Shown: positions 29,178-38,543, counted from the first letter of the stretch. The stretch: 64,000 bases of DNA from Metabacillus sp. B2-18 (GCF_021117275.1 NZ_CP088245.1:4590001-4654000), one strand, 5' to 3'. Program-made: numbers and translations. Notes: a model not told the origin generated them from the letters alone.

Positions 29178-29675
29178 TTAATGAAAATGATTGTTTTCCT
29201 CACTATACTCATGCTGCATCTCAGATTGCCTAGCGTTTTCATTATGAGTTCGAACCATCCTATCATGAAACTCCATATGTTCTTCTGCTTCTTTACTTGA
29301 TGAATGGTCCCAGTGAAGGTAGCTAGTACCCCCACTTCTTCGAAAGAATAAGATGTTTGCAATGAAAAAAACAACGATGCCTTTAATGGTGATGGTTAGT
29401 GGCACAAACAATTCCGAATGTGTAATCATCTGTAGGTTACTAGCAGAAACTCTTAAAATACTCAATTCGATAATCACCCATAAGACAACAGAAATTAAGA
29501 AAATAGAAACACCCTCAAAATACTTTCTTCTGATAAAATGACTTGATCCCAGGCAAATGAAATCACAGATAAGTAAAGGGCATTTTCCCAGAATTTTTTT
29601 GGGCAAAATCAGACTGAAAATTAATAGGAAAACTAGAATGGATAACGCATAAAATGGGTTAAAAAAATTAATCAT
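29178..29675 (-). CDS. Membrane protein of unknown function
   Basis: 165 residues from an ATG preceded by GGAAGGGTG; the frame is open further upstream but without a better start. Three or four hydrophobic segments (YALSILVFLLIFSLILP, VSIFLISVVLWVIIELSIL, ITIKGIVVFFIANILFF) and a His/Glu-rich hydrophilic tail (HSSSKEAEEHMEFHDRMV). The GSSHFIRRKYFEGV region is similar to GAGNMLQRDYLNAV in the neighbouring gene, so the two are probably paralogues. Confidence 0.55.
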   Translation of the reverse strand: MINFFNPFYALSILVFLLIFSLILPKKILGKCPLLICDFICLGSSHFIRRKYFEGVSIFLISVVLWVIIELSILRVSASNLQMITHSELFVPLTITIKGIVVFFIANILFFRRSGGTSYLHWDHSSSKEAEEHMEFHDRMVRTHNENARQSEMQHEYSEENNHFH

Positions 29676-29871
29676 GAGTACCACACCCTTCCAAATTACT
29701 GGTGTATAAAATTGACGTAAAAAACAAAAAATCTCCTCCTTTATGGAAAGTTGATAAAGATTAAATATACAAAGACACAACCAAATAAGCCTTTTTGAAA
29801 GGGCCAAAAATCCTATTCATTTGGTGTATTAAATGTATATTTTTCTTTATCTCCCTTTAAAGGAAGAGATA

Positions 29872-30013
29872 TATATAATAAGTGTATAAGTGTAAATTGC
29901 GAGATGTATATAATAAGTGTATAAATGTATAAATGTATAAATGTATAAATGTATAAATGTATAAATGTATAAATGTATAAATGTATAAATGTATAAATGT
30001 ATAAATGTATAAA
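29872..30013. repeat. 8-bp tandem repeat array, 12 perfect copies
   Basis: The unit TGTATAAA is repeated 12 times without error from 29918 to 30013. It is preceded by a direct repeat of TATATAATAAGTGTATAA (29872-29889 and 29906-29923). The array lies about 240 bp upstream of the membrane gene at 29675 and downstream of the LRAT-type gene. Copy number is probably variable. The rest of the 444-bp interval is AT-rich with no gene. Confidence 0.95.
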
Positions 30014-30101
30014 TGTAAATTACAATGTATAATATAGTAATATATTACTATATTGGGTTTAATTTGTAAATAGATTTCTGTTAACTAATTTTAATAAATC
30101 T

Positions 30102-30120
30102 GGGACAAGGAACCTGTCCC
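30102..30120. repeat. REP palindrome overlapping a stop codon
   Basis: GGGACAAGGAACCTGTCCC; its last base is the G of the TAG stop codon of the LRAT-type gene on the minus strand. Confidence 0.9.
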
Positions 30121-30807
30121 TAAATGGTTGCCAGCTTTACAAACGATTCTACTTGATGACTTTGATGAACACCTGTTTTAACCCATATGGCAAAGTGTTC
30201 ACAGTTATTTACTACGAGATTATATTCCTTTTGCCCTAAACATTTTTTTGCATTTTGTATTGTTTCTTCATTTGTATTCAAAGGTCTTTTTTTGAATAGC
30301 GTGTATAGCTCTAAAAATAAGTTAACATTTTTAAGAAGATCATATAGAGGGTCTGTTTGCCTTACCATTGTTTGAAATGCTCCAGTTTTTATATCTGGAC
30401 ACTGTGATTGGAGGGCTTTTGATAGACGAATGTGCACGCTCACAATCCAAGATAAAAAAACTATCAGATCCCCTTAGAAAATGGTTCATATCGGTTTCCA
30501 TGATTTCGTTATTTTTCATGTCAATATCTGAGTCTTTAGAGGTAAAGTGAATCACTCTATTATTTCCTATGTATACTCCATAATGTTCAAACGGGACCCC
30601 ATGTTTAGTTTTCCGTTTAACCCCTATAACATCCCCTGCCACTAGCTTTCTATTTTTCTGTTTATATTCTATAAATTTCTTAACACTTTCCTCAGCCGCT
30701 TTTGTCCCAATTATACTAATCCCGCTTTTAATTAGTACAGATGAAATAGAAGGGCCTTTCTTAAGTACGGTATCAATAGCTATCTTAGTCAGAAATGAAG
30801 GCAACAA
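30120..30807 (-). pseudogene. LRAT-domain (NlpC/P60-like) protein split by a frameshift
   Basis: Two overlapping frames encode halves of one protein. The first (30340-30807) has a hydrophobic N-terminus and the LRAT opening AGDVIGVKRKTKHGVPFEHY with GVYIGNNRVIHF, giving the catalytic histidine. The second (30120-30443) carries KEYNLVVNNCEHFAIWVKTG with the nucleophilic cysteine. A T7 run near 30455 (plus strand A7) is a plausible slippage site. LRAT-like enzymes act as acyltransferases or thiol hydrolases on lipids. Joined, the product would be about 225 residues; as it stands the active site is divided. Confidence 0.7.
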
Positions 30808-31021
30808 ATGGGATTATCCTTATCAGTTGTTTTACTTTAATATTTATTAAATATGTGTAGTTAATTTGAAAAAATGGTAAAATTTACTCACAGACCTATA
30901 TAGTATCATTTTATCACTTAGCTAAGATATATAATTCTGTAAAAATGCTTTTATGTTGAACCTTATTTACCTTCTGCTCAAAAGGAAAGCATATGTTTTC
31001 TAAAATATCCACTTTACTGCT

Positions 31022-31040
31022 GGGACAAGGAACCTGTCCC
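31022..31040. repeat. REP palindrome, forward orientation, not next to a stop codon
   Basis: GGGACAAGGAACCTGTCCC in the 340-bp divergent interval between the LRAT-type gene and the Spo0E-like operon, about 108 bp upstream of the latter's start. The tandem GTGTGTTTCC/GTGTGTTTTA follows it. Promoter sequences were not clearly identified. Confidence 0.85.
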
Positions 31041-31147
31041 CGTGTGTTTCCCGTGTGTTTTAAAAATTTTAATTTACATATTTGGAATATCTCTGGTAAA
31101 ATCAACTAAAGAAATTAGTTCTTTTGAACCAAAGGAGGAGTTTGAAA

Positions 31148-31342
31148 ATGCAGCCTCTATCCGTATCCGAACCAACATCACCTACTAATGACGACTTATT
31201 GATGAAAATTAACTTTCTCAAAATTGAATTAATTGAAGTTGGCTTAGTAATTGGACTGAACCATCCTATAACGATTTCCCTTAGTCAAAAACTAGATAAG
31301 TTGATTTCAGAGTACCAAAAGACCCAAATTTACGGACATTAA
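31148..31342 (+). CDS. Spo0E-like aspartyl-phosphate phosphatase
   Basis: A 64-residue protein whose ATG follows AAAGGAGGAG by 7 nt; an upstream ATG lacks a site. The helical hairpin matches Spo0E family small phosphatases, with the signature LSQKLDKLI near the end and GLNHPITI before it. Spo0E, YisI and YnzD remove phosphate from Spo0A-P and delay sporulation. One of the few plus-strand genes in the first 53 kb and the first of a two-gene unit with a SinI-like gene 15 bp downstream. Confidence 0.8.
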   Translation: MQPLSVSEPTSPTNDDLLMKINFLKIELIEVGLVIGLNHPITISLSQKLDKLISEYQKTQIYGH

Positions 31343-31357
31343 AGTTTAGGAGATTAT

Positions 31358-31519
31358 ATGCAAATGGATAACGAATTAAGTAAAGAAATCATAGAGTTAG
31401 TAAAGATAGCCTCAGAATCTGGGGTAAGTAAAGAGGATTTCATTAAATTCTTAGAAGAAAAGAGCAAAGAAAAAATCAAGAAACCTACATCTTCAGCAAT
31501 AAAAGAGAAGACAAGTTAA
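31358..31519 (+). CDS. SinI-like anti-repressor peptide
   Basis: A 53-residue protein with ribosome site TTTAGGAG before ATG. Its core ELSKEIIELVKIASESGVSK followed by EDFIKFLEEKSKEK matches the helix-turn-helix dimerisation module shared by SinI and the SinR C-terminus (consensus W-x-L-x(3)-A-x(3)-G-hS-x-EE-hRxFL, from memory), with a basic tail. No SinR DNA-binding domain is attached, so it could sequester SinR or a relative. The pairing with a Spo0E-like phosphatase suggests a sporulation/biofilm switch module. Confidence 0.6.
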   Translation: MQMDNELSKEIIELVKIASESGVSKEDFIKFLEEKSKEKIKKPTSSAIKEKTS

Positions 31520-31729
31520 AAATCTTACATGTGAGTTTTGTTATAAAGTATATCCAATGACAATCTGAGTTAAAAAAGCTTGTACTTGTTTCACACTGAT
31601 CGTTTTATTACATTTTTCTTCCATATCTCTCCCATTCTTTCACCTTGGACATCCAAATGCTGACTTCCATTAATGATGTGCCATGATTTACTCAGAAATA
31701 GAGCTTCTGTGTACACCTCTATAAAAAAA

Positions 31730-31792
31730 GTGGTCAGGCAAATAATTCGCTCCTATCTTTTATTAGAGAAACATAAAAGTAAATTTACAGTG
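31730..31792 (+). pseudogene. Relic fragment of an IstA-like transposase
   Basis: Twenty-one codons (VVRQIIRSYLLLEKHKSKFT) are clearly homologous, 14 of 21 identical, to residues of the orphan transposase at 53871 (MIRQRIRYYLSLEKRKSRFT), and the DNA matches as well. Homology stops abruptly at a hairpin and decayed REP on the right. Confidence 0.75.
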
Positions 31793-31807
31793 TTCCTCGT
31801 CCAAATG

Positions 31808-31884
31808 AAAAGCTCACCTGAGATATCTCTCCAGCGAGCTTTTCTAAATAACTATCTTTTGCCGTATGGGGCAGGGAACCTTTT
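31808..31884 (-). repeat. Terminator and decayed REP behind the SbsC-PPC gene
   Basis: A stem AGCTC-N/GAGCT hairpin (31808-31843) of the same family as at 1703 and 11191, then GGGGCAGGGAACCTTTT at 31868-31884, a half-decayed REP that overlaps the stop codon of the next gene. Confidence 0.55.
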
Positions 31885-33490
31885 AGTAAAATGCTCTCAA
31901 ACGATATGCAGCCTTGTTATAATCACTGCTAGAGTCTGGTACAACTCGGATGTAATAGGTCACTTTCTCTCGAACATCATACTCAATCACTTCATTATTT
32001 CTTGCACCTCTAGTAGACGATTCTACGCTAGTTCCATATTGATCATATAAGTATAGTTCATAATCCTCTGGTAATTGATCAAGAACTACTCGCAATGTGC
32101 CTGGGTTTGGCGTGATTTTATACCAATCAATGTCTAAGCCATGTTCGATTTTAAATTCATACGAAACACTATTTATTAATGGAAATGCGTTATCCATAAC
32201 ATTGTTTGCTTCTGCTAAACTTGCAAAATAAATATTATTTTTAGGATAGTCTGCTCTTAAACGATATTTATCGTCCTTTGAATAATCATCATCTGAATCA
32301 CCTAAAACATAAATATAGTAAGTGCCAGCTTCTAAATCTGATACATATATTGATTCTGATAGATTATTTCCCTTTGTTGACCTTGAAACTATTTCCCCAA
32401 ATTTATTAACAAGATATACCTCATAATCATACCGAAGAGTATCTAAAGTGACATGAACATCTCCCCTTTTATCTGATGTAAATGTATACCAGTCAATATC
32501 CTGTGGATCTTCTAATGTATCCAGATAATATCTCCCATTTTCAATAAGGCTTGCACTAGTCATTGTATCATTTGAACCATTTTTGTTATTTGCTTCGTAT
32601 GTTACTTTCAGTTTATATTCATACTCACTATAATCATCGTTTCCATTCGGATAAACCTTTATGAAGTAATTTCCGGCTACCGCTCTTTCTATTGTAATAT
32701 ATTCACCGTTAGTTCCACCACGACTTGACCTAGCAACTAGATTATCTGCACGATCATAAACAGCTACTTCATAATCTTTTGGAAGATCAGTCAAGCTAAC
32801 ACGAATATGCCCAGCATCATTAGCATTTAATTTATAATAATCAACATCCGTACTATCTGAAATTTTCCCTTTATAAATCACACCTGATTCAATCGAATTT
32901 GCTGAATTCAGCGTGTTATTTGCTTCAACTTCTGCTTTTATTACTTGGTTTTCAATAGGATTTTTGTGATTTCTTATATCTGATTCCCATTGTGACAGTG
33001 ATTTATTCACAGATGACGGTAATCCAGCATAACCACCTGCTTGTTTTATCTCGGTAGCTCTTCTTTTTAATCTATCAAGTTTCCCTAGATCATTTTTTAA
33101 TTTTGATAGATTTCCACTTTGTAAATGTCCCTCCAGGATGGTTAATAAACGGAATTGAGAAACTTCATAAATTACACGTTCCCTAGAAACTTTGGCTGGA
33201 GTCACATATTTAGTATTTAAATTTTTTCTATTTGAACTGCCAGGAACCTTACCGATCGCTTTTTCAGTCGTACGAATTAATGAAGATAATTGGTCATAAT
33301 AAAGATCTAGAGTAACAATTTCTCCTTCATTTATACGCTGATTATATTGTGAAGCCGTAGCTTTTAATTTTTCTCCTAAATTAACTGCATTTAAATAAGC
33401 CTGATTATTCGCCGCACTTGCATTTGGGACAAATAATATGCTCGTACTAAGTAAAATGATTAATGTAAAAATCGAAACGATCTTTTTCAT
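31883..33490 (-). CDS. Secreted SbsC-like domain protein with three PPC repeats
   Basis: 535 residues. Signal peptide (residues 1-26), then a helical SbsC-like domain (about 30-170) with the family signature GKVPGSSNRKNLNTKYVTPA, RVIYEVSQFRLL and KRRATEIKQAGGYAGLP. Three PPC-type beta domains follow, each with a D-Y-Y/W-x-h-x core and ending in YYIYVLGDSDDDYSKDDKYR-like calcium-site motifs. SbsC N-terminal domains bind secondary cell-wall polymers; PPC domains often bind proteins or matrix. It is probably a wall-attached adhesin or scaffold. Paralogues are at 33955, 43139 and 43384. Confidence 0.75.
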   Translation of the reverse strand: MKKIVSIFTLIILLSTSILFVPNASAANNQAYLNAVNLGEKLKATASQYNQRINEGEIVTLDLYYDQLSSLIRTTEKAIGKVPGSSNRKNLNTKYVTPAKVSRERVIYEVSQFRLLTILEGHLQSGNLSKLKNDLGKLDRLKRRATEIKQAGGYAGLPSSVNKSLSQWESDIRNHKNPIENQVIKAEVEANNTLNSANSIESGVIYKGKISDSTDVDYYKLNANDAGHIRVSLTDLPKDYEVAVYDRADNLVARSSRGGTNGEYITIERAVAGNYFIKVYPNGNDDYSEYEYKLKVTYEANNKNGSNDTMTSASLIENGRYYLDTLEDPQDIDWYTFTSDKRGDVHVTLDTLRYDYEVYLVNKFGEIVSRSTKGNNLSESIYVSDLEAGTYYIYVLGDSDDDYSKDDKYRLRADYPKNNIYFASLAEANNVMDNAFPLINSVSYEFKIEHGLDIDWYKITPNPGTLRVVLDQLPEDYELYLYDQYGTSVESSTRGARNNEVIEYDVREKVTYYIRVVPDSSSDYNKAAYRLRAFY

Positions 33491-33794
33491 ATAAATCCTC
33501 TCCTTCTCCTATTTTTCCTTCCTCAATCTTATCTGATTATGTAACATGCGGGTTGCTTTGCTTATTCATCTTTTCCAAAATGCACGACACCGCTTTTAAA
33601 ACGACCAAACACCTAATACCATACACCACCAACTTTATCAAAATTTCCCAACAGGAATATTGTAACATTTTATTTGAATAGTCTTCTACAAATATAAGTA
33701 ATTTCTACTATATAATTTCCCTCTTACTATCATTTTCGTACACTAGGAAATTACTACGCATATACCTTCTTTAATTCATTTTAAAGATAAGAAA

Positions 33795-33831
33795 AAGACG
33801 AGAATAGCCTTTTTACTGCCATTCTCGTCTT
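33795..33831 (-). terminator. Intrinsic terminator behind the 33955 gene
   Basis: Stem AAGACGAGAAT/ATTCTCGTCTT with T-rich tails on both strands. The remaining 33491-33954 interval is AT-rich leader sequence without a gene; no riboswitch pattern was found in it. Confidence 0.75.
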
Positions 33832-33954
33832 CTTTTATTCTACTTTTTTTGAAAAAGTGTTATAGTCTTCAAAAATTTGTTTCAGCAAAGTAATGGAGCA
33901 TTATTCCTATACAAGACGATGTTTATCGAATTTCGCAATGAAGGACCATTACTT

Positions 33955-35034
33955 TTACAACGGAAATGAAAATGAATAGTTTTCAGTGCCTTCCATTGTA
34001 AATGACCATACTATTGAACCATTTTCTATTGTTAGACTACCATCAGTAAACGTCGTTGGATATGGGCCATCAATAATACTATACTCGACAGCAAAAACAT
34101 CATTAGTGCCCTCTTTAATTGTTCCTACGATAGGATAACTCCCAACGCCTTGCCCTTCATATCCTAAACCAAAGGCAAATGAATCATAGCTCATAATATA
34201 CAAAACTTGACCATTCCCTGTGTAAAGTTTTTGCCCTATATATACACCTTCTAATATACTTTTTGAAGCTTCCGCTACATTGGCACTTAATTCTTCACTA
34301 TCAGATGTACCAACACCAGGATCAAGACTAGTTAGGAAAGCAATCACTTCATCTAAATTATCTTCATTTACTCTAGCAACCCCTGCAGCTATAAATGTCT
34401 CTACAGTTATGTTTGTCCAATCTCTATTTTTCTGAGCGTCTTGTATTGCTTTTAAAGCTTGTTGTGCTTCTTCATTATTGTCAGGATTATTATATGTATC
34501 GAGTACTCTTTCACGGTTTACTAAATACTCACTTATTTGGATTGGAAGACTTTGATATCCTCCTGCATTTTTTATTTCTACCGCTCTTTTCTTTAATCTC
34601 TCCAATTTTGAAAATTGTTCAATGGCTTCTTCTCGTTTTCCGTTTTTTTGTAAGTTTTCAATTATTTTCATTAATCTAATTTGTGAAACTTCATAAATAA
34701 CACGTTCTTTTGTTATCTTGGATGGTCTAACATATGTTTTTAACAAATTGTCTCGATTTGATTTTCCAGGAACTTTCCCAATTGCTCTTTCAGTTTTTTT
34801 AATGTAGGTTGTAAAATCATCGTATAGTTCATTAACTTTTACGAGATCTCCATCGTTTATCGCTTCCTCAACCATTGCTTTTCGATCATTTAACATATTT
34901 CCAAGGTTATCCGCATCTTTATACCTAGGATTTGTTGTTGCAGATACTGAAGAAACAAATAATGTAGTAACCATTGTGAATAGTAAAACTCTTAAAATAC
35001 TCTTCATTATTATCAATCTCCTTTCTAGTGACAA
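33955..35034 (-). CDS. Secreted SbsC-like domain protein with unknown C-terminal domain
   Basis: 359 residues. The frame starts at 35034, but the ATG of MKSILRVLLFTMVTTLF, 27 bp later, has the better ribosome site (GAAAGGAG). Signal peptide, then the SbsC-like domain with GKVPGKSNRDNLLKTYVRPS, RVIYEVSQIRLMKIIENLQK and KKRAVEIKNAGGYQSLP. The C-terminal 130 residues (GQKLYTGNGQVLYIMSYDSF, IENGSIVWSF) form an unrecognised beta-rich domain. Likely cell-wall attached. Same family and strand as the gene at 31883. Confidence 0.7.
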   Translation of the reverse strand: MSLERRLIIMKSILRVLLFTMVTTLFVSSVSATTNPRYKDADNLGNMLNDRKAMVEEAINDGDLVKVNELYDDFTTYIKKTERAIGKVPGKSNRDNLLKTYVRPSKITKERVIYEVSQIRLMKIIENLQKNGKREEAIEQFSKLERLKKRAVEIKNAGGYQSLPIQISEYLVNRERVLDTYNNPDNNEEAQQALKAIQDAQKNRDWTNITVETFIAAGVARVNEDNLDEVIAFLTSLDPGVGTSDSEELSANVAEASKSILEGVYIGQKLYTGNGQVLYIMSYDSFAFGLGYEGQGVGSYPIVGTIKEGTNDVFAVEYSIIDGPYPTTFTDGSLTIENGSIVWSFTMEGTENYSFSFPL

Positions 35035-35508
35035 TTATAACATAATTTAGGTAAAAATACCCAGATTAGATAAGTTTTTCAAGCGGTTTATGCATAATTA
35101 GCTCCTGGGCCTGAATTGGGAAAGAAAAATATCATAGTCGCATTTTTAAGCCTTTCGTTACACTTTTGGATAACAAGTGGCGTTTGTTAAATTAACACTC
35201 AAAAAGGTCTTATAAATGATATATTTATATTAATAGTGACAGTAAATTGTGAAAATATTTATGGGGCTGGTATCGTGGTAACCGCATGGATCGGAAGTAT
35301 TTCTTTTCTGTTAGTAGCTATTTTGTACGTATTTTTGGCACTTGGTTTTCCCTATGGAGATTTTGCAATGGGTGGAAAATATAAAGTAATGCCGAAGCAA
35401 ATGAGATTAACTTGTATCTTTTCTGTTTTTATTCAATTAATTGCAGTCATGTTTTTATTACATGTGGGGAATTGTGACCGTCAAGTAGAATGACACAATT
35501 TTTGCTCA

Positions 35509-36273
35509 TTAATTTGAAACACTTTGTTCCCCAAATATGGTAGAACGATGCTTCATACGATAACTATCTTCATTTAAATGAATAATCTCTACTCGATGCA
35601 GAATTCTATCTAGAATAGCTGTTGTTATAGCTTGATCTCCTAATAATTCTCCCCATTCTTTTGGAGCCTTGTTAGAAGTTAGAATAATGGACGATTGGTT
35701 ATATAAATCGTTTATTAAATGGAAAAACATATTTGCTTCTTGTTGATCCATTGCCATGAACATCAAGTCATCTATGATAACTAAATCTGCTTCTCTAATT
35801 CTCTTCATTCTTGCTTTAGATTTGCGCGTGAATTCTTCCGTTTTCAGATTATGAACTAGGTCTCCCATTGAAGTAAAAATAGCTTTGTATCCTTGGTTTA
35901 TTGCCTCTATACCTAGCCCGACCGCCAGGTGCGTTTTGCCTACACCAGGCGGTCCTAGTAATATTAAATTGTATAACTGTTCAACCCAAGTTAAGTCTCT
36001 TAATCTATTTAATTGTTTATTACTTAAAGACTTCTGTTCTTTCAAATTGAATTCCTCGAGTGTTTTACTAAAAGGAAAGGTAGCCCACTTTAAGCGATTA
36101 TTTAATTGCTTTTCCTCTCTTCGAGCTTGCTCATAGGTTGTTACATCTAATAAAAATTGAGTGAATGATTGGTCCTTTTGCTCAGCTTCTCTGATCAAAT
36201 GGGGTAGGTGTTTGGCAGTTTCAACGAGTCTTAATGCTTTCATTATGTCTTGTATTTGTTGAAGTTGACTCAT
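35509..36273 (-). CDS. istB: IS21-family helper ATPase IstB
   Basis: 254 residues, DnaA/DnaC-like AAA+ ATPase. Walker A is GPPGVGKTHLAVGLG, Walker B LVIIDDLMFM, and sensor I LTSNKAPKEWGE. IstB assembles on target DNA and activates the IstA transposase. The gene begins directly after istA stops (1-bp gap), as in all IS21 elements. Confidence 0.95.
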   Translation of the reverse strand: MSQLQQIQDIMKALRLVETAKHLPHLIREAEQKDQSFTQFLLDVTTYEQARREEKQLNNRLKWATFPFSKTLEEFNLKEQKSLSNKQLNRLRDLTWVEQLYNLILLGPPGVGKTHLAVGLGIEAINQGYKAIFTSMGDLVHNLKTEEFTRKSKARMKRIREADLVIIDDLMFMAMDQQEANMFFHLINDLYNQSSIILTSNKAPKEWGELLGDQAITTAILDRILHRVEIIHLNEDSYRMKHRSTIFGEQSVSN

Positions 36274-36274
36274 C

Positions 36275-37837
36275 TTATTTTACCTCCATTAACACCGTGT
36301 AAGAATCTACTTTTCTTTTGTGTGCATCTGTTTCTAAAACCCATTCAGACAGCTTGTTCAAAGGTTTGATTTCTATTTTGTTTTCTATAACTGTTTCATT
36401 TATCTGGCGTTGACGTTTCACATATGCAACGATATCGCTAAAATCTGTTGCACTAAATAGTTTCCTTTTTACGCACTCTGCTAACGCCTTGGTTAGTACT
36501 TCGCTATTGCTTTCTTTTGCTTCACGCAAGATAATTTGCAGTTGGTCTTTAATGTAACGAGGATTTTTCTCTCTAACCTTCTCTAAATATTGATAGGCTC
36601 GTTCTTTATCTTCAAATTCCTCGGCCACTGTGCTAATATATGCTTCGACTCCTTTTGTACGGTCTCTACTATGTTTTCTATCTTTTACTAATTGGCCTTT
36701 GCCATTTGGAATCATATGTTTTGCAATGATTTCGCCAGTATCAGGGATATAAATAATCAGTTCTTTATTCTCCGTTTCCTTGATACATACTTTATCCAAT
36801 TTGTTGTATGTGCCAAGTGGAAGAGAGTACCGATTTGAACCGAAACGAATTGTATTGTCCTTATGGACACACCTTGCTATACTTGTATCATAGTTATTTT
36901 GAATATCTATTTTTTTGGAGACCGGCTTTAAGTGTTGCTTTTCGAGGAGAAACACTTCAAACGGTCTTTTTTTTGTTGTGTTGTGTACCTTAAAGTTCCC
37001 AGTTCTGTTTAGCCATTCCCAACCTTGTTCGTTCCAGGAATCAATGTTATGGAATACTCTATGTTTGGCAAAGTTTTGTTTTATGAATCCTACAACATTT
37101 TCTATTCTTCCTTTACTTTCTGGGTCAGCTTTGCGACAAACACGAAGGTTCAAACCCCTAGATTCCCTATAATTTTGAAACTCTTTTGTTAAAATTAAAT
37201 CTCCACCATTTTCACTAACTACAATTAAACTATCTTGATCATACACAATCTCATTGGTCATTCCACCGTACCACTTGAATGCATTCTCATGCGCTCTAAT
37301 TACATCCTGTGTTGTAAAAGGTCTATCCAACCACTCTTTATATTTTTGTCTAGAGTGGGAGAGGACAAAGGCTATAAAGGTTAGCTTAATCTCCTTATTA
37401 TCAGCTGTCTGTTGCCTTGTATGTCCGAAGTCTACCTGCATTTGTTCGCCCATCGGGGGATCGGGGATTGCCTCATACATTCGAGGAGACGTTTCTTTTT
37501 TTATCTGGTATTCTTCTCTAAGATCCTTTACATAACTTCTAACTGTACTCTCCCCAATATTTATATCTTCATATTTCTCCAGAAGCCAATCATACACTTG
37601 TGCAGCTGACATATCCGGATGCATCCTCAACCAAGATAGTATCAGCTCTTTATTGGGATCTAGTATTCTCTTTTTATTCTTAAGAGATTCTACCCAATCA
37701 GCCATCTCCGAAGGTGATTTCTTCAAATGTCTGTAAACTGTTGACCTTGAAATCCCTAACTTTTCAGCTATTTTAGTTTGACTAAATCCTTGTTTTAATA
37801 ATTGTCTTATTTCCATGTACATTTCCCACTTATCCAC
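36275..37837 (-). CDS. istA: IS21-family transposase IstA
   Basis: 520 residues with an N-terminal helix-turn-helix (GFSQTKIAEKLGISRSTVYRHL), an rve DDE catalytic core (MQVDFGHTRQQ, EIVYDQDSLIVV, KGRIENVVGFIKQNF) and the C-terminal Mu-transposase-like beta barrel (RCVHKDNTIRFGSNRYSLPL). It appears intact. It shares only distant similarity with the orphan IstA-like gene at 53871. Confidence 0.93.
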   Translation of the reverse strand: MDKWEMYMEIRQLLKQGFSQTKIAEKLGISRSTVYRHLKKSPSEMADWVESLKNKKRILDPNKELILSWLRMHPDMSAAQVYDWLLEKYEDINIGESTVRSYVKDLREEYQIKKETSPRMYEAIPDPPMGEQMQVDFGHTRQQTADNKEIKLTFIAFVLSHSRQKYKEWLDRPFTTQDVIRAHENAFKWYGGMTNEIVYDQDSLIVVSENGGDLILTKEFQNYRESRGLNLRVCRKADPESKGRIENVVGFIKQNFAKHRVFHNIDSWNEQGWEWLNRTGNFKVHNTTKKRPFEVFLLEKQHLKPVSKKIDIQNNYDTSIARCVHKDNTIRFGSNRYSLPLGTYNKLDKVCIKETENKELIIYIPDTGEIIAKHMIPNGKGQLVKDRKHSRDRTKGVEAYISTVAEEFEDKERAYQYLEKVREKNPRYIKDQLQIILREAKESNSEVLTKALAECVKRKLFSATDFSDIVAYVKRQRQINETVIENKIEIKPLNKLSEWVLETDAHKRKVDSYTVLMEVK

Positions 37838-38213
37838 CTTTTCTGACCCCCACTGTAAGTAATGAAACTATTATTCATTTTACAGGGGAGGAGTAATATT
37901 CATTGCTGGTATATTTGGGTAAATAAGTGTTTCATCAAATCAAGCAAAACTTGTATACTTTATTCTAGCAGTCACAGGAATGTCATCTCATTTAGTTTAA
38001 TAGCCCCTATTGCAAAGGGAGTATGTTATTTTTTCGCAGTTTATTTATTCATAAACACAATCATGAATGCTTTTTCAAAAAGCAATAAGGAAAAGATTGT
38101 AATGACACCATTATCATTTATCACAGCTATTTGTTTTTTGATTACTGCGTTGAATGGTTAATTTGAACATTATTTATTCAGTTATTTGGGTTCTTAATTT
38201 AAGGAGCGATTAT

Positions 38214-38244
38214 AAGCCAACATTGATTTGCTGGCTTTTTTTGT
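38214..38244 (+). terminator. Intrinsic terminator after the interrupted membrane gene
   Basis: Stem AAGCCAA-N/CTGGCTT with a plus-strand T7, 50 bp after the membrane-gene stop. The following 300 bp up to the dehydrogenase gene contain no other feature I can support. Confidence 0.65.
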
Positions 38245-38543
38245 TGTTCATTCGGGATATTGCACGTATAAATAACATTTAAAACCTATTTCATTTTAAA
38301 TCGTAAATTTAATGAGAACTAGTAATTATTCACAATGACTGGAATATTCATCCTCACTGACTACTCCTTCTTGTACTTCAATATCAGAGATAGTATCTTA
38401 TCCTCCGTCTTTTTTTCATAAAATCGCCACATCCTTTTGGAAAATCAATAGGAAACCTTATGTCTAAATACGTATATATAAAGAGAAACACTCTTTAACA
38501 CTCGGCTCATTAGTAGCTAAATTCATTTTATGGAGGTTTTGTC

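Larger units (their letters stand above)
35471..37884 (-). mobile_element. IS21-family insertion sequence with istA and istB
   Basis: A two-gene element of about 2.4 kb. GGGGA at 35466-35470 and 37885-37889 is a candidate 5-bp target duplication. Clear terminal inverted repeats were not resolved, so the edges are approximate. It lies inside a membrane-protein gene on the opposite strand. Confidence 0.75.
35236..38161 (+). pseudogene. Membrane-protein gene interrupted by an IS21 element
   Basis: The 5 prime piece (35236-35470) encodes two transmembrane segments and FGDFAMGGKYKV-like sequence (DFAMGGKYKVMPKQMRLTCI). The 3 prime piece (37890-38161) encodes AKGVCYFFAVYLFINTIMNA and a final helix. 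Removing the insertion and one copy of the GGGGA target repeat leaves one open frame of roughly 170 codons. The segment just after the junction reads more natively in another frame, so additional indels may have accumulated. The GTG start is uncertain. Confidence 0.65.

Noticed and set aside
29918..30013. Possible CRISPR array
   Set aside because: The 8-bp unit is contiguous with no spacers and there are no cas genes.
30914..31105. 63-codon minus-strand frame
   Set aside because: It runs through the REP at 31022 (GTRGQVPCP) and has no ribosome site or family match.
33491..33954. Second c-di-GMP riboswitch upstream of the SbsC-PPC gene
   Set aside because: A GCAAAG-like stretch is present on the minus strand, but the GGACGCAAAGCC core, the P2 stem and the closing elements are missing.
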